64,000 bases of DNA from SIAJ01 sp963773845 (GCA_963773845.1 CAVZCU010000012.1:1550001-1614000), one strand, 5' to 3'. Positions 29,900 through 38,955 are shown, counted from the first letter of the stretch. A program made the numbers and translations. The notes: generated by a model not told the origin, from the letters alone.

Positions 29900-31306
29900 T
29901 TGAGCACCCCCGATGCTGCGGTTCCCCGTGACGAGATCGAGGTTCTGACCCAGCACTCCCAGCTCACCACCGCCAAGGGGCACCCGCCGGCTCTGTTGTT
30001 CATGTTCTGGGGCGAATTCGCCGAACGAGCCAGTTACTACGGGATGCGGACCATCCTGTTCTTGTATCTGACCACGCAGTTCGGCCTGTCGGACGCCGTC
30101 GCCGGGTCCACCTACTCGTACTTCAAGGCCGCCTGCTACTTCCTGCCGCTCTTGGGCGGGTTCCTGGCCGACCGATTCTTCGGCAAATATTGGACGATCG
30201 TGGGGTTTTCGGTGCCCTACGTCGCCGGCCAGCTCCTAATCGGGTTCGCTGACCAGTACACGATCTTCCTCGCCCTAGGACTGCTGGCAGCCGGCAGCGG
30301 GGTCATCAAACCGAACATCTCCGCTCTGCTCGGACTCACCTATGATCAGAAGCGGCCCGGGATCGCCCGACTTCGGGCCAACGCATTCATGTGGTTCTAC
30401 TTCTCGGTCAACCTCGGTGCAACCATTTCGATGGCCCTGCTACCGTGGGTCCGCGACGAGTATGGGTACAAGGCGGCGTTCCTGATCCCGGCCGCGCTGA
30501 TGGCCCTGGCGCTGTTCATTTTCGCGATTGGCAAGAAGCACTACGCGACCGAGACGGTCGGACCAGCCCCGCCAGCTACCCCGGAGGAGAAGGCGCTGCG
30601 GTGGAAGGTGCTCAAGGGACTCTTCGGCATCTTCTTCTTGATGATCTTTTTCTGGGTGCCCTACGAGCACAACGACAACCTGTGGATTGCCTTCGCCCGC
30701 GACCGCTTGGACCTGACGCTGCCGAGTTGGCTCGGCGGGATCACCCTGAGCCCCGACCACTTCCAGTGGGTGAACGGTGCGCTGATCCTGATTCTCGTTC
30801 CAGCGTCGCTGTGGTTCTGGCCGAAGGTCGACCCGACCGGCAAGCGGTTCCCGCACACGACCAAGATCCTGATGGGGCTCGTGTTCACGGCTTGCGGGCC
30901 GGCGGCCCTGGCCTTGGCCGGCCATCTGGCCGGGGACGGTAGCCGGCCAACCGTGCTCTGGCTGGTGCTGTCGTACGTGCTGCTGACCGTCGGCGAGGTG
31001 CTCGTCTACGGGACGATGCTCGACCTTTCGTATGCCTACGCCCCGAAGGCCATGAAGGGGTTCGTTACCGCCTGCTTCCTGGTGACCAATGCGCTGGGCA
31101 ACATGATCAACACCCAGTACATCCCGTTCTATGAGAAGCCGCACACTGTCTTCGAAGGAACTTCGTTGGAACATACGTTTGCCGGGATCGCGCCGGCGAA
31201 TTACTTCGCGCTGGACGCCGGAATTGCGGTGGCCGCGGCCGTCGCCTTCTACTTCGTCGGCCGGAAGTTCAACCGCGCCCACGGGAGCGCCGTGCCGACG
31301 AACTGA
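29900..31306 (+). CDS. POT-family proton-coupled peptide transporter
   Basis: A 468-residue inner-membrane transporter of the POT/PTR2 family (major facilitator superfamily) that imports di- and tripeptides with protons. The signature helix 1 reads MFWGEFAERASYYGMRTILF with the E-x-x-E-R motif (here EFAER). FKAACYFLPLLGGFLADRFFG and GSGVIKPNISALLG follow. About 12-14 helices are visible. The start is TTG 29900, after GAGGAG at 29888-29893. Codon choice looks more strongly C/G-ending than in its neighbours, which may reflect high expression or acquisition, but no count was made. It has no frame break. It is divergent from a propeller gene and followed by strong hairpins. Confidence 0.93.
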   Translation: MSTPDAAVPRDEIEVLTQHSQLTTAKGHPPALLFMFWGEFAERASYYGMRTILFLYLTTQFGLSDAVAGSTYSYFKAACYFLPLLGGFLADRFFGKYWTIVGFSVPYVAGQLLIGFADQYTIFLALGLLAAGSGVIKPNISALLGLTYDQKRPGIARLRANAFMWFYFSVNLGATISMALLPWVRDEYGYKAAFLIPAALMALALFIFAIGKKHYATETVGPAPPATPEEKALRWKVLKGLFGIFFLMIFFWVPYEHNDNLWIAFARDRLDLTLPSWLGGITLSPDHFQWVNGALILILVPASLWFWPKVDPTGKRFPHTTKILMGLVFTACGPAALALAGHLAGDGSRPTVLWLVLSYVLLTVGEVLVYGTMLDLSYAYAPKAMKGFVTACFLVTNALGNMINTQYIPFYEKPHTVFEGTSLEHTFAGIAPANYFALDAGIAVAAAVAFYFVGRKFNRAHGSAVPTN

Positions 31307-31332
31307 TCGCGCCTCGGCGCCGAAGCGCGATC
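31305..31332 (+). terminator. Hairpin at the end of the transporter gene
   Basis: A nearly perfect 28-base palindrome begins inside the TGA stop: GATCGCGC (31305-31312), then TCGGC/GCCGA, then GCGCGATC (31325-31332). The stem is about 13 bp with one unpaired base per side. No T-run follows, so rho-independent termination is uncertain. Confidence 0.5.
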
Positions 31333-31370
31333 GGCGGATGATTCCAACGTTCCGAGGAGTGGGTCGAACG

Positions 31371-31462
31371 GCGAGCCCGATCGCGTCAGCGCAGGCAGTA
31401 GCCCGCCAATCGGCGAGGTGGCTGAACGGAGGGGCTACCCGCGATGACGCGATCGGACTCGC
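31371..31462. repeat. Nested inverted repeat, candidate structured RNA or cruciform
   Basis: An 18-base arm at 31371-31388 pairs with 31445-31462 with one mismatch. An inner GTAGCCC (31398-31404) pairs with GGGCTAC (31432-31438), and a small CGCC-AATC-GGCG hairpin lies inside. The 92-base element sits between the transporter and the ThuA fusion gene. It could be a 5' leader structure of the next gene. Confidence 0.5.
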
Positions 31463-31571
31463 AGCGTGGCGCTTTCTCATTGTGATCTTGATCGCGTCCG
31501 TTTTTCCCTGTCACTTTTTGCCAAATCGGCGAAGATAGTCTGCACCAGTCATTCATCGTGGGACCACTATC

Positions 31572-34500
31572 ATGCAGCTACCGCGATTCCTCGCCATCAC
31601 GTTTGTCGTCGCGCTTGCCTCAAGCGCCCTCGCTGCCGAGCCGAAGCCGCTCAAGATTCTTTTCCTCGGCGACAACGGCCATCACAAGCCCGCCGATCGC
31701 TATCGTCAGCTCGCCAAGGCGCTTGCGCCGCGGAAGATCGACATCGTCTACACCGATAAGCCCGTTGCACTGAACGCCAAGAACCTCGCCAGCTACGACG
31801 GCCTCATCGTCTACGCCAACATCGACACGATCACGCCGGCTCAGGAAAAAGCACTTCTCGATTTCGTCGCGGGCGGCAAGGGCTTCATTCCACTACACTG
31901 CGCTTCGTTCTGCTTCCGCAATTCACCGAAGTATGTCGAGTTGGTCGGCGCTCAGTTCCTGCGGCATAGCACCGGCACGTTCCGCGTCACGCCAGCCATC
32001 AAGGACCATCCGATCACCAAAGGCTTCGGTGGCTTCGAAAGCTGGGACGAGACTTACGTGCATACCAAGCATAACACCAAAGACCGCACTGTCCTGTCGT
32101 ATCGCGAGAGCAAAGACGGCAAGGAACCGTGGACCTGGGTGCGCACGCAGGGCAAGGGGCGGGTCTTCTACACCGCTTGGGGACATGACGATCGCACCTT
32201 CGGCAATCCCGGCTTCCAGAACCTGGTGGAACGCGGCATTCGCTGGGCGTGCGGCGATGATCCTTCGGTCGTGCCGGCTTATTTCGACAAACCGCAAATG
32301 GTCGGTCCACGCAAGGACGTGAAACCATTCGAATACGTTGGCGCCAAGATCCCGTTCTATCCCGCCAGTCAGCGCTGGGGCACGCAGGCGGCGCCAATCA
32401 ACAAGATGCAAAAGCCGCTATCACCCGAAGAGTCGATGAAGCACTATCAGCATCCGGCCGGGTTCGACATGAAGCTCTTCGCCAGCGAGCCGAGTTTTGG
32501 CGGCAAGCCGATCGCGATGGCCTGGGACGAACGTGGCCGGCTCTGGGTCTGCGTCACCGTCGATTATCCCAATAACATGCAGCCTCCCGGCAAGGGGAAC
32601 GACAAGATCGTCATCTGTGAAGACACCGACGGCGATGGCGTCGCGGACAAGTTTGCCGTCTTTGCCGACAAACTCAGCATCCCGACTAGCATCACGTTCG
32701 CGTACGGCGGGGTCATCGTGCACCAGGCGCCCGACACGTTGTTTTTGAAAGATACGAACGGCGACGACAAAGCCGACGTGCGCAAGATCCTCTTCACCGG
32801 CTGGGGCACGCGCGACACGCACGCCGGTCCAAGCAATTTGCGCTATGGCCCGGACGGATGGTATTACGGCATCGTCGGCTACAGCGGTTTTCGCGGGACG
32901 GTTGCAGGCGAGTATCTGCAATTCAGCCAGGGCTTCTACCGCTTCAAGGTGGAGGCCGATCCAAAGACTGGCGATGTGAAAGTGACCAAGATGGAACTCC
33001 TCCGCAACACGAACAACAACTCCTGGGGTGTCGGCTTCAGCGAAGACGGTCTGCTCTTCGGTTCAACCGCCAACGGCTGCGCCAGCGTCTACATGCCGAT
33101 TCCGAATCGGTACTACGAAAAGGTCCGCGGCTGGTCGTCGACGGTTTTGCAGCCGATCATCGCCAGCAATAAGTTCTACCCGATCACCGACAAGGTGCGT
33201 CAGGTCGATTTTCACGGCGGCTTTACTGCCGCCGCGGGGCACGCTCTCTATACCGCTCGTGCTTATCCCCCCGAATACTGGAACCGCACCGCCTTCGTCA
33301 GCGATCCGACCGGGCATCTTACTGCCACGTTTGTCCTGCAACCGAACGGCACCGATTACACAGCTCGCTACGGCTGGAATCTGTTCGCTGGCGATGAGGA
33401 CTGGATTGCTCCAATTTGTGCCGATGTCGGGCCCGACGGCGATGTCTGGATGATCGACTGGTACAACATCATCGTTCAACACAACCCGACCCCGGCTGGC
33501 TTCCGAACAGGCAAGGGCGGTGCCTACGAAACCGAACTGCGCGACAAGAAGTTCGGCCGCATTTATCGCCTCGTGCCGAAGGGTCAAAAGTCCGAATCGT
33601 TCTCGCTGGCGAAGGCAACGCGCACGCAACTGGTCGAGGCGCTCAAAAACCCGACGATGCTTTGGCGGCTGCACGCGCAGCGACTTTTGACGGAACGGCG
33701 GGCGATCGGCGCCATCGGCGATCTCGGGCGACTCGTTGAAGACCGGAGCGTGGACGGGGTGGGCCTGAACGTCGGCGCCTTGCACGCGATCTGGACGTTG
33801 GCCTCGTTCGGCGACCTCGACTTCAAGCAGGGGTCGGTCGGCGTGCAACTGAAAATTGGTATGAGCCACCCATCCGCCGCGGTCCGCCGCGCCGCTGTTT
33901 TGGCCGCGGCAACCGTCCACGGCGGGACCGCGCTGATCCGAGCCGACCGGCTGCTGAATGATCCCGATCCGCAAGTTCGTCTGGCAGCTCTTCTCGCCCT
34001 GGCGGATGCGCCGCCGAGTGCGGAGACTGGCAATCAGCTTGCCGCCGCCCTCACGAGGGCAGAGAACCTCGACGACCGCTGGCTGCCGGACGCACTGACG
34101 GCCGCGGCAGCGACGCACGACATCTACTTCGTGAAGGCGATCCTCGCGGCCAAAGTGCCGCCACGTGCCTTGCCGATCATCGCCGTCGTCGCCGAGCATC
34201 TGGCCCGTCGCACACCGAGCAAGGGTGTCGAAAGTCTCATCGCCTCGATGGGATCGGGCGATCCCGCCGTTGTGGAAACCATCGTGGCCGCGTTCGCCAA
34301 GGGCTGGCCCAAGAGCGCCAAGACGAAGCTTTCTACCGATTCGGAGAAAGCGCTAGCCACGCTCATCACCAAGCTTCCCGCCGGCGCCAAGGGTCAGCTC
34401 GTTCGCCTCGCGTCGATCTGGGGCAGCAACGCTCTCGACAAGTACGCAACCGAAATCACCGGTTCGCTCGCCGCGGAACTGGTCGACGAGAAATTCTCCG

Positions 34501-35921
34501 ACGAACGCCGCGTCGCCGCCGCCAAGCAGCTCGTGGGCTTCCGCGCCAATGACGCCAAGGTGCTGGAGACGGTCCTCGATCTGGTTACCCTGCGTTCGTC
34601 GCCTGCCCTCGCTGCCGGCTTGATCGAGGCCGCCGGCGGCAGTTTGTCGCCCGATCTCGGGCCCGGCCTGGTCAAGCGCTATGCGGAATGGCCGCCATCG
34701 GTTCGGGGCGCCGTCGTCCGCTTGCTGCTTGGCAAACCGGCGCTGACCCGTGCGCTCCTTGATGCAATTGAAAAAGGAACGATCGCGATGGGCGAACTAT
34801 CGCTCGATCAAAAACAAGCGCTCGCCAATTATCCGGACCGAGCTATCGCCAGGCGATCGAAGGCGCTTTTGGCCAAGGGGGGCGGTCTGCCCAATGCGGA
34901 TCGTCAAAAGGTGATCGACGAACTCTTACCACTCGTCAAGCAGAAAGGGGACGCGACCAACGGTAAGGCGATGTACGTTAAGCATTGCTCCGCCTGCCAT
35001 CAGCACAGTGGCGAGGGAACGCGCATTGGCCCCGACTTGACCGGCATGGCGGTCCACCCGAAGGATCACTTGATCATCGATATTCTCGACCCGAGCCGCA
35101 GCGTCGAGGGCAACTTCCGGCTCTATCAGGTCTCACTCACCAACGAAAAGGTGCTGAATGGAATCCTCGCCTCCGAGACGAAAACAACGGTCGAGCTGAT
35201 CGACTCGCAGGCCAAGCGCCAGGTGCTTTTGCGCGAGGACATCGATTCGATCCGGGCATCGAACAAATCGCTCATGCCCGAGGGCTTCGAAAAACAGATG
35301 AGTCCGAAGGAACTGAACGACCTGCTCGAATTTCTGACCAAGCGTGGCAAATACCTGCCAATCCCGCTTGACAAGGCGGCGACGATCGTCAGCACCAAGG
35401 GGATGTTCTACAGCGAGGAAGCTCGTGGCGAACGTCTGGTATTCTTGGATTGGAAGCCGAAGATGGTGGGCGAGGTGCCGTTCGTCCTGGTCGATCCGAG
35501 TGGCGACAAGCGACCGAACGTCATCATGCTCTACAGCGCCTCCGGCGACGTGGCCAAGAAGATGCCCCGGTCCGCGACCGTGCTAGTGAATTCCCCGGCC
35601 AAGACGATCCACATCCTCGGCGGCGTCAGCGGCTGGGGCTTTCCGTATGGCGAGAAGGGGAGCGTCTCGATGAAAGTGCGCTTGCACTACGAGGACGGCA
35701 AGACGGAAGACCACAACCTGGTCAACGGTGAGCAAATGGCCGACTACATCCGCCGCGTCGACGTCCCCGGCTCCAAGTTCGCCTTCAACCTGAATGGCCG
35801 CCAAGTGCGTTATTTGACGATCGCACCCAAGCGCGAAGCGACAATCAAGGAGATCGAGTTCGTCAAGGGCAACGACGTGACCGCGCCAATCGTCGTGGCA
35901 ATGACCATCGAAGGACGATGA
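31572..35921 (+). CDS. ThuA/propeller dehydrogenase/HEAT/cytochrome c fusion protein
   Basis: A 1449-residue exported protein with at least four parts. A signal peptide (MQLPRFLAITFVVALASSALA) precedes a ThuA-like domain (about 25-225; FLGDNGHHKPADRYRQLAKA, FIPLHCASFCFRNSPKY, YTAWGHDDRTFG). A PVC-type dehydrogenase propeller follows (about 290-660; DTDGDGVADKFAVFADKL, GPSNLRYGPDGWYYGIVG, DVWMIDWYN). HEAT-like repeats run to about 1110. A single c-type heme site CSACH lies in HCSACHQHSGEGTRIGPDL, followed by a beta-rich C-terminal domain of about 190 residues. ThuA-like proteins are linked to disaccharide utilisation, and the propeller-heme part suggests surface oxidation of a carbohydrate. 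The heme could pass electrons to the respiratory chain. No frame breaks occur over 4.3 kb. Confidence 0.9.
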   Translation: MQLPRFLAITFVVALASSALAAEPKPLKILFLGDNGHHKPADRYRQLAKALAPRKIDIVYTDKPVALNAKNLASYDGLIVYANIDTITPAQEKALLDFVAGGKGFIPLHCASFCFRNSPKYVELVGAQFLRHSTGTFRVTPAIKDHPITKGFGGFESWDETYVHTKHNTKDRTVLSYRESKDGKEPWTWVRTQGKGRVFYTAWGHDDRTFGNPGFQNLVERGIRWACGDDPSVVPAYFDKPQMVGPRKDVKPFEYVGAKIPFYPASQRWGTQAAPINKMQKPLSPEESMKHYQHPAGFDMKLFASEPSFGGKPIAMAWDERGRLWVCVTVDYPNNMQPPGKGNDKIVICEDTDGDGVADKFAVFADKLSIPTSITFAYGGVIVHQAPDTLFLKDTNGDDKADVRKILFTGWGTRDTHAGPSNLRYGPDGWYYGIVGYSGFRGTVAGEYLQFSQGFYRFKVEADPKTGDVKVTKMELLRNTNNNSWGVGFSEDGLLFGSTANGCASVYMPIPNRYYEKVRGWSSTVLQPIIASNKFYPITDKVRQVDFHGGFTAAAGHALYTARAYPPEYWNRTAFVSDPTGHLTATFVLQPNGTDYTARYGWNLFAGDEDWIAPICADVGPDGDVWMIDWYNIIVQHNPTPAGFRTGKGGAYETELRDKKFGRIYRLVPKGQKSESFSLAKATRTQLVEALKNPTMLWRLHAQRLLTERRAIGAIGDLGRLVEDRSVDGVGLNVGALHAIWTLASFGDLDFKQGSVGVQLKIGMSHPSAAVRRAAVLAAATVHGGTALIRADRLLNDPDPQVRLAALLALADAPPSAETGNQLAAALTRAENLDDRWLPDALTAAAATHDIYFVKAILAAKVPPRALPIIAVVAEHLARRTPSKGVESLIASMGSGDPAVVETIVAAFAKGWPKSAKTKLSTDSEKALATLITKLPAGAKGQLVRLASIWGSNALDKYATEITGSLAAELVDEKFSDERRVAAAKQLVGFRANDAKVLETVLDLVTLRSSPALAAGLIEAAGGSLSPDLGPGLVKRYAEWPPSVRGAVVRLLLGKPALTRALLDAIEKGTIAMGELSLDQKQALANYPDRAIARRSKALLAKGGGLPNADRQKVIDELLPLVKQKGDATNGKAMYVKHCSACHQHSGEGTRIGPDLTGMAVHPKDHLIIDILDPSRSVEGNFRLYQVSLTNEKVLNGILASETKTTVELIDSQAKRQVLLREDIDSIRASNKSLMPEGFEKQMSPKELNDLLEFLTKRGKYLPIPLDKAATIVSTKGMFYSEEARGERLVFLDWKPKMVGEVPFVLVDPSGDKRPNVIMLYSASGDVAKKMPRSATVLVNSPAKTIHILGGVSGWGFPYGEKGSVSMKVRLHYEDGKTEDHNLVNGEQMADYIRRVDVPGSKFAFNLNGRQVRYLTIAPKREATIKEIEFVKGNDVTAPIVVAMTIEGR

Positions 35922-35952
35922 AACGACGAACGGACGAATTGACGAATTGACG
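35917..35952 (+). repeat. Tandem octamer repeat after the fusion gene
   Basis: Four octamers of the form GAYGAANN run from 35917: GATGAAAC, GACGAACG, GACGAATT and GACGAATT, followed by a half unit GACG. The stop codon of the fusion gene lies inside the first unit. The tract belongs to the same kind of degenerate 7/8-mer spacer seen at 36981-37111, 45145-45242 and 58484-58569. Confidence 0.8.
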
Positions 35953-35956
35953 TTTA

Positions 35957-35981
35957 GCGTTCGAGCCAACGGCTCGAACGC
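35957..35981. terminator. 11-bp perfect hairpin before the TIGR03067 gene
   Basis: GCGTTCGAGCC (35957-35967) and GGCTCGAACGC (35971-35981) form a perfect stem with a three-base loop AAC. No T-run follows. It may be a terminator of the fusion gene or a dispersed palindromic element, 20 bases before the next start. Confidence 0.5.
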
Positions 35982-36000
35982 GAGCACGCCCGGTACACTC

Positions 36001-36432
36001 ATGAATCGAGTAACAGCGACCTGCGTACTCGCATTTGCCGGTCTAGCGCTTGCCGCTCCGCGACCGCAAGACGCGCCCAAAAAAGATTCGCCCATAGTGG
36101 GCGAGTGGCAATTGCGCTCCGTCAATGGCCGCCCAACGGACGCCTATAGCACCGAGACTTATACCGGCGACGGCGCCGTGATCGACCGGACGGTGACCGA
36201 CAGCGGCGCCGAAGAACGTCGCGGCCGGTATACGATCAACCTGAAAACCGATCCGGCTGAAATTGATGTGCAATTCGGCGAACGCCGCGGGGACCGTTAC
36301 GAAGGCATCTTTCGGATCGAAGGGGACACGTTGACCATTTGCTATCGATTCGGCGTCGGCGGCCGGCCAAATTCGTTTGGCGGAACGAAAACGTTGATTG
36401 AATACTACGATCGCGTGAAGACAAAAAAGTGA
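36001..36432 (+). CDS. TIGR03067-type secreted protein
   Basis: A 143-residue exported protein with a signal peptide (MNRVTATCVLAFAGLALA). The domain pattern of TIGR03067 proteins, a planctomycete-expanded family of unknown function, is visible: IVGEWQLRSVNGRPTD, GRYTINLKTDPAEIDVQFGE, YEGIFRIEGDTLTICYRFG and RPNSFGG. It resembles the second copy at 40470-40910. The ATG at 36001 gives the leader and is preferred over an upstream frame. The role may be a small-ligand or lipid-binding lipocalin-like fold, which is inference. Confidence 0.85.
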   Translation: MNRVTATCVLAFAGLALAAPRPQDAPKKDSPIVGEWQLRSVNGRPTDAYSTETYTGDGAVIDRTVTDSGAEERRGRYTINLKTDPAEIDVQFGERRGDRYEGIFRIEGDTLTICYRFGVGGRPNSFGGTKTLIEYYDRVKTKK

Positions 36433-36980
36433 CGCCGTTGGAATCCGGGTGCAAATAATCACCTCTCCGAACCGAAATGTAAATGCGTTCAGGATTCGCC
36501 GCGATTGCTTCCTCAACTATTCCAGACGTCTCCTCGACTCGGCACTATCGATCGGCAACCACGCCATCCTGGTGGGGAGGGAAGGGATGCAATCCATCCG
36601 CCGCGAAATGACTTCTTGGTCAACATCGCATTAATGCGTCGCTGATATGGCTCAATGGAATTCAAGCCGCCTTCATAATCGTTGAAGGCCTCTTCATCGA
36701 TTTGCCGATACCGGAAGTGCAGCGCACTCGCCGGATTGGCCGGTGTGGAAGCAGTTGTCGGTTCGCGGAGGCGACGGTGAGACGTCCTCCCCCGGGCCCT
36801 CAACTACCCTATCAGCGTCCTCGCGTTGCCCCCCGACTACGCGGGGCGGGGAACTTCCCATTTGGCCGGGACCCCGGGTGTTAGCGAAGTGGCACGGTCC
36901 GGTCCCCGGCGCCGATTCGCCCTTCGCGCACCGGGGTCCCTTGCATTTCCGCGGCCGACTCGTATCCAACCCGGTGAAAT
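36433..36980. other. Intergenic region upstream of enolase
   Basis: No gene is supported here. A minus-strand frame at 36513-36803 reads protein-like in part (FRYRQIDEEAFNDYEGGLN) and could be a decayed gene, but it has no recognisable family or start signal. GGGACCCCGG near 36870 and CCGGGGTCCC near 36935 form a 10-base inverted repeat. Confidence 0.4.
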
Positions 36981-37012
36981 GGGTTTTTGGGCGGTTGCGT
37001 TGTTCGGCGGTT
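36981..37012 (-). repeat. Four octamers facing away from enolase
   Basis: Read on the minus strand, the tract is AACCGCCG, AACAACGC, AACCGCCC and AAAAACCC, each exactly eight bases. The units share the AACC core of the plus-strand octamers at 37064-37111, so the two tracts face each other across 51 bases. Confidence 0.65.
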
Positions 37013-37063
37013 GATTACCATTTCCGTCAACCGCACCGGCACTACGCAAGACGTTATCTGTCG

Positions 37064-37111
37064 AACCACCCAACCATCCAGCCACGTAACCACTCAACGA
37101 CCGAACCATCT
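37064..37111 (+). repeat. Six octamers ending at the enolase start codon
   Basis: The tract divides exactly into AACCACCC, AACCATCC, AGCCACGT, AACCACTC, AACGACCG and AACCATCT, and the next base is the A of the enolase ATG at 37112. The consensus is AACCAYYC. It replaces any purine-rich ribosome binding site, so enolase translation may not use a Shine-Dalgarno sequence. Confidence 0.85.
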
Positions 37112-38401
37112 ATGCCTTCCACCATTCGCACCGTGCGTGCCCGCGAGATTCTCGACAGCCGCGGCAACCCAACCGTTGAAGTCGAAGTGGCACTCAACGA
37201 TGGCACGATCGGCCGAGCCGCCGTGCCGAGTGGCGCCAGCACCGGCGCCCACGAGGCGGTCGAGCTGCGCGACGCGGACAAAAAACGCTATGACGGGAAA
37301 GGCTGCCTCAAGGCAGTTGAAAATGTCCGCCGCGACATCGCGCCGGTTCTGGCTGGCCGCGATGCGTTCGCCCAGGTCGACATCGATCACGCAATGCTCG
37401 CTCTCGATGGCACCGCCAACAAGAGCAAGCTCGGCGCGAATGCAATCCTCGGAGCGTCGATGGCCGTCGCCCACGCGGCCGCCCAGGTCGCCGGCCTGCC
37501 GCTCTTCCGCTATCTCGGCGGGACCAACGCCAAGGTGCTGCCGGTGCCGATGATGAACATTCTCAACGGCGGCAAGCACGCGGACAACACGGTCGATTTC
37601 CAGGAATTCATGATCATGCCGGTCGGCGCTCCATCCTTCCGCGAAGGGCTGCGCATGGGGGCGGAAGTTTTTCACAGCTTGAAAAAAGTTCTTCACGACA
37701 AGCAACTGAGCACGTCCGTCGGCGACGAAGGCGGGTTCGCCCCCAACATCGCCAATGCGGACGAGGCGTTGACAATGATCGCCACAGCCGTGGAAAAAGC
37801 CGGCTACAAGCTCGGCGAGCAGATTGCTTTTGCTCTCGACTCCGCGTGTACAGAACTATTCGAAGAGGCGAAGAAGAAAGGCAAGGCCGGCTATTGCTTC
37901 TTCAAGAGCAATCCAAGCAAGATCATTTCCACGGATGAAATGATTGGCTACTGGAAGGAACTTTGTGCCAAATGGCCGGCAATTCGCTCGATCGAGGATG
38001 GCTTGGCGGAAGACGACTGGGATGGCTGGAAAAAATTGACGGCGGAACTCGGCGGCAAGGTTCAACTCGTCGGCGACGATCTGTTCGTGACCAACGTGAC
38101 TCGCCTCAAGCGCGGAATCGACACCGGTTGTGGCAATAGCATCCTCGTCAAAGTAAATCAGATCGGCAGCTTGACGGAAACGTTCGATGCGATCGAACTC
38201 GCCAAGCGCAACAAGTTCACGACGGTCATCAGTCACCGCAGCGGCGAGACCGAGGACACAACCATTTCGGACATCGCCGTCGCGACGAACGCCGGCCAAA
38301 TCAAAACGGGAAGTGCAAGCCGAACGGATCGGATCGCCAAATACAACCAACTTCTGCGGATCGAAGAGGAGTTGGGGTCGTTTGCGCGATATGGAGTGTA
38401 A
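37112..38401 (+). CDS. eno: Enolase
   Basis: Converts 2-phosphoglycerate to phosphoenolpyruvate in glycolysis; cytoplasmic and magnesium dependent. The 429-residue length is normal. The N-terminus STIRTVRAREILDSRGNPTV, PSGASTGAHEAVELRD, the loop GDEGGFAPN, and LVKVNQIGSLTE with the catalytic Lys and SHRSGETEDT are all present. The start at 37112 fits the family N-terminus; the frame is open further upstream but that part is spacer repeat. No Shine-Dalgarno sequence precedes it, only a C/A-rich octamer tract. A secreted protein gene follows three bases after the stop. Confidence 0.97.
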   Translation: MPSTIRTVRAREILDSRGNPTVEVEVALNDGTIGRAAVPSGASTGAHEAVELRDADKKRYDGKGCLKAVENVRRDIAPVLAGRDAFAQVDIDHAMLALDGTANKSKLGANAILGASMAVAHAAAQVAGLPLFRYLGGTNAKVLPVPMMNILNGGKHADNTVDFQEFMIMPVGAPSFREGLRMGAEVFHSLKKVLHDKQLSTSVGDEGGFAPNIANADEALTMIATAVEKAGYKLGEQIAFALDSACTELFEEAKKKGKAGYCFFKSNPSKIISTDEMIGYWKELCAKWPAIRSIEDGLAEDDWDGWKKLTAELGGKVQLVGDDLFVTNVTRLKRGIDTGCGNSILVKVNQIGSLTETFDAIELAKRNKFTTVISHRSGETEDTTISDIAVATNAGQIKTGSASRTDRIAKYNQLLRIEEELGSFARYGV

Positions 38402-38403
38402 GC

Positions 38404-38955
38404 ATGCGCTGTGGCTGGTACTTGCTCATCTTGTGTTTCGCATCGGCCCCGGCATTTGCCGACGATCCGATCGATGTCGCCCGGGGTGTCGAACAAGCCA
38501 AGGCGATCGCCAAGGCCGTGCTTGACGAGGATTATGCGAAAGTCGCCGATGCCACGCACCCAGCCATCGTCCAGATCATGGGCGGCAGAGAAAAAATGAT
38601 CGATGCGATCAAGCAGGGAATGAAGACGGCCAAGGATATGGGCATCAAGATCACATCGCATCAGATTGGCAAGCCTGGGGAGCCCGTGGTCGATGGCAAG
38701 ACCGCCTACCTCATCATTCCCACCACGCTGGAAATGGCAAGCCGGGATTTGAAGATCGTGAGCAAGTCCTATCTCCTGGGGACCACGTCCGACGGCGGTA
38801 AGACGTGGCATTTCGCCGATGGCGCCGGCCTGAGCCAACCGGGCATGAAGGAAAAAGTATTCCCGAAGTTGCCGAAACAATTGAAGCTGCCCGAACGGAA
38901 GCCGCCCACGGTGACGAAACAAAAGCCCAAAGAAAAGGAGAGAGAGAAGAAGTGA
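38404..38955 (+). CDS. Secreted hypothetical protein downstream of enolase
   Basis: A 183-residue exported protein with a signal peptide (MRCGWYLLILCFASAPAFA). The body is alpha/beta and resembles small NTF2-like proteins: AKAVLDEDYAKVADATHPAIV, then beta strands KTAYLIIPTTLEM and SYLLGTTSDGGKTWHFADG. The tail is very basic and Pro-rich (KLPERKPPTVTKQKPKEKE) and may bind the cell surface. It begins three bases after eno and is probably co-transcribed with it. No enzyme motif is seen. Confidence 0.75.
   Translation: MRCGWYLLILCFASAPAFADDPIDVARGVEQAKAIAKAVLDEDYAKVADATHPAIVQIMGGREKMIDAIKQGMKTAKDMGIKITSHQIGKPGEPVVDGKTAYLIIPTTLEMASRDLKIVSKSYLLGTTSDGGKTWHFADGAGLSQPGMKEKVFPKLPKQLKLPERKPPTVTKQKPKEKEREKK

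Noticed and set aside
36513..36803. Minus-strand 96-codon frame, possible transposase remnant
   Set aside because: Part of it reads protein-like, but I could not match it to a transposase family and it lacks terminal repeats or a start signal.
36981..37111. CRISPR array
   Set aside because: The repeat unit is eight bases with no spacers, and no cas genes are present.
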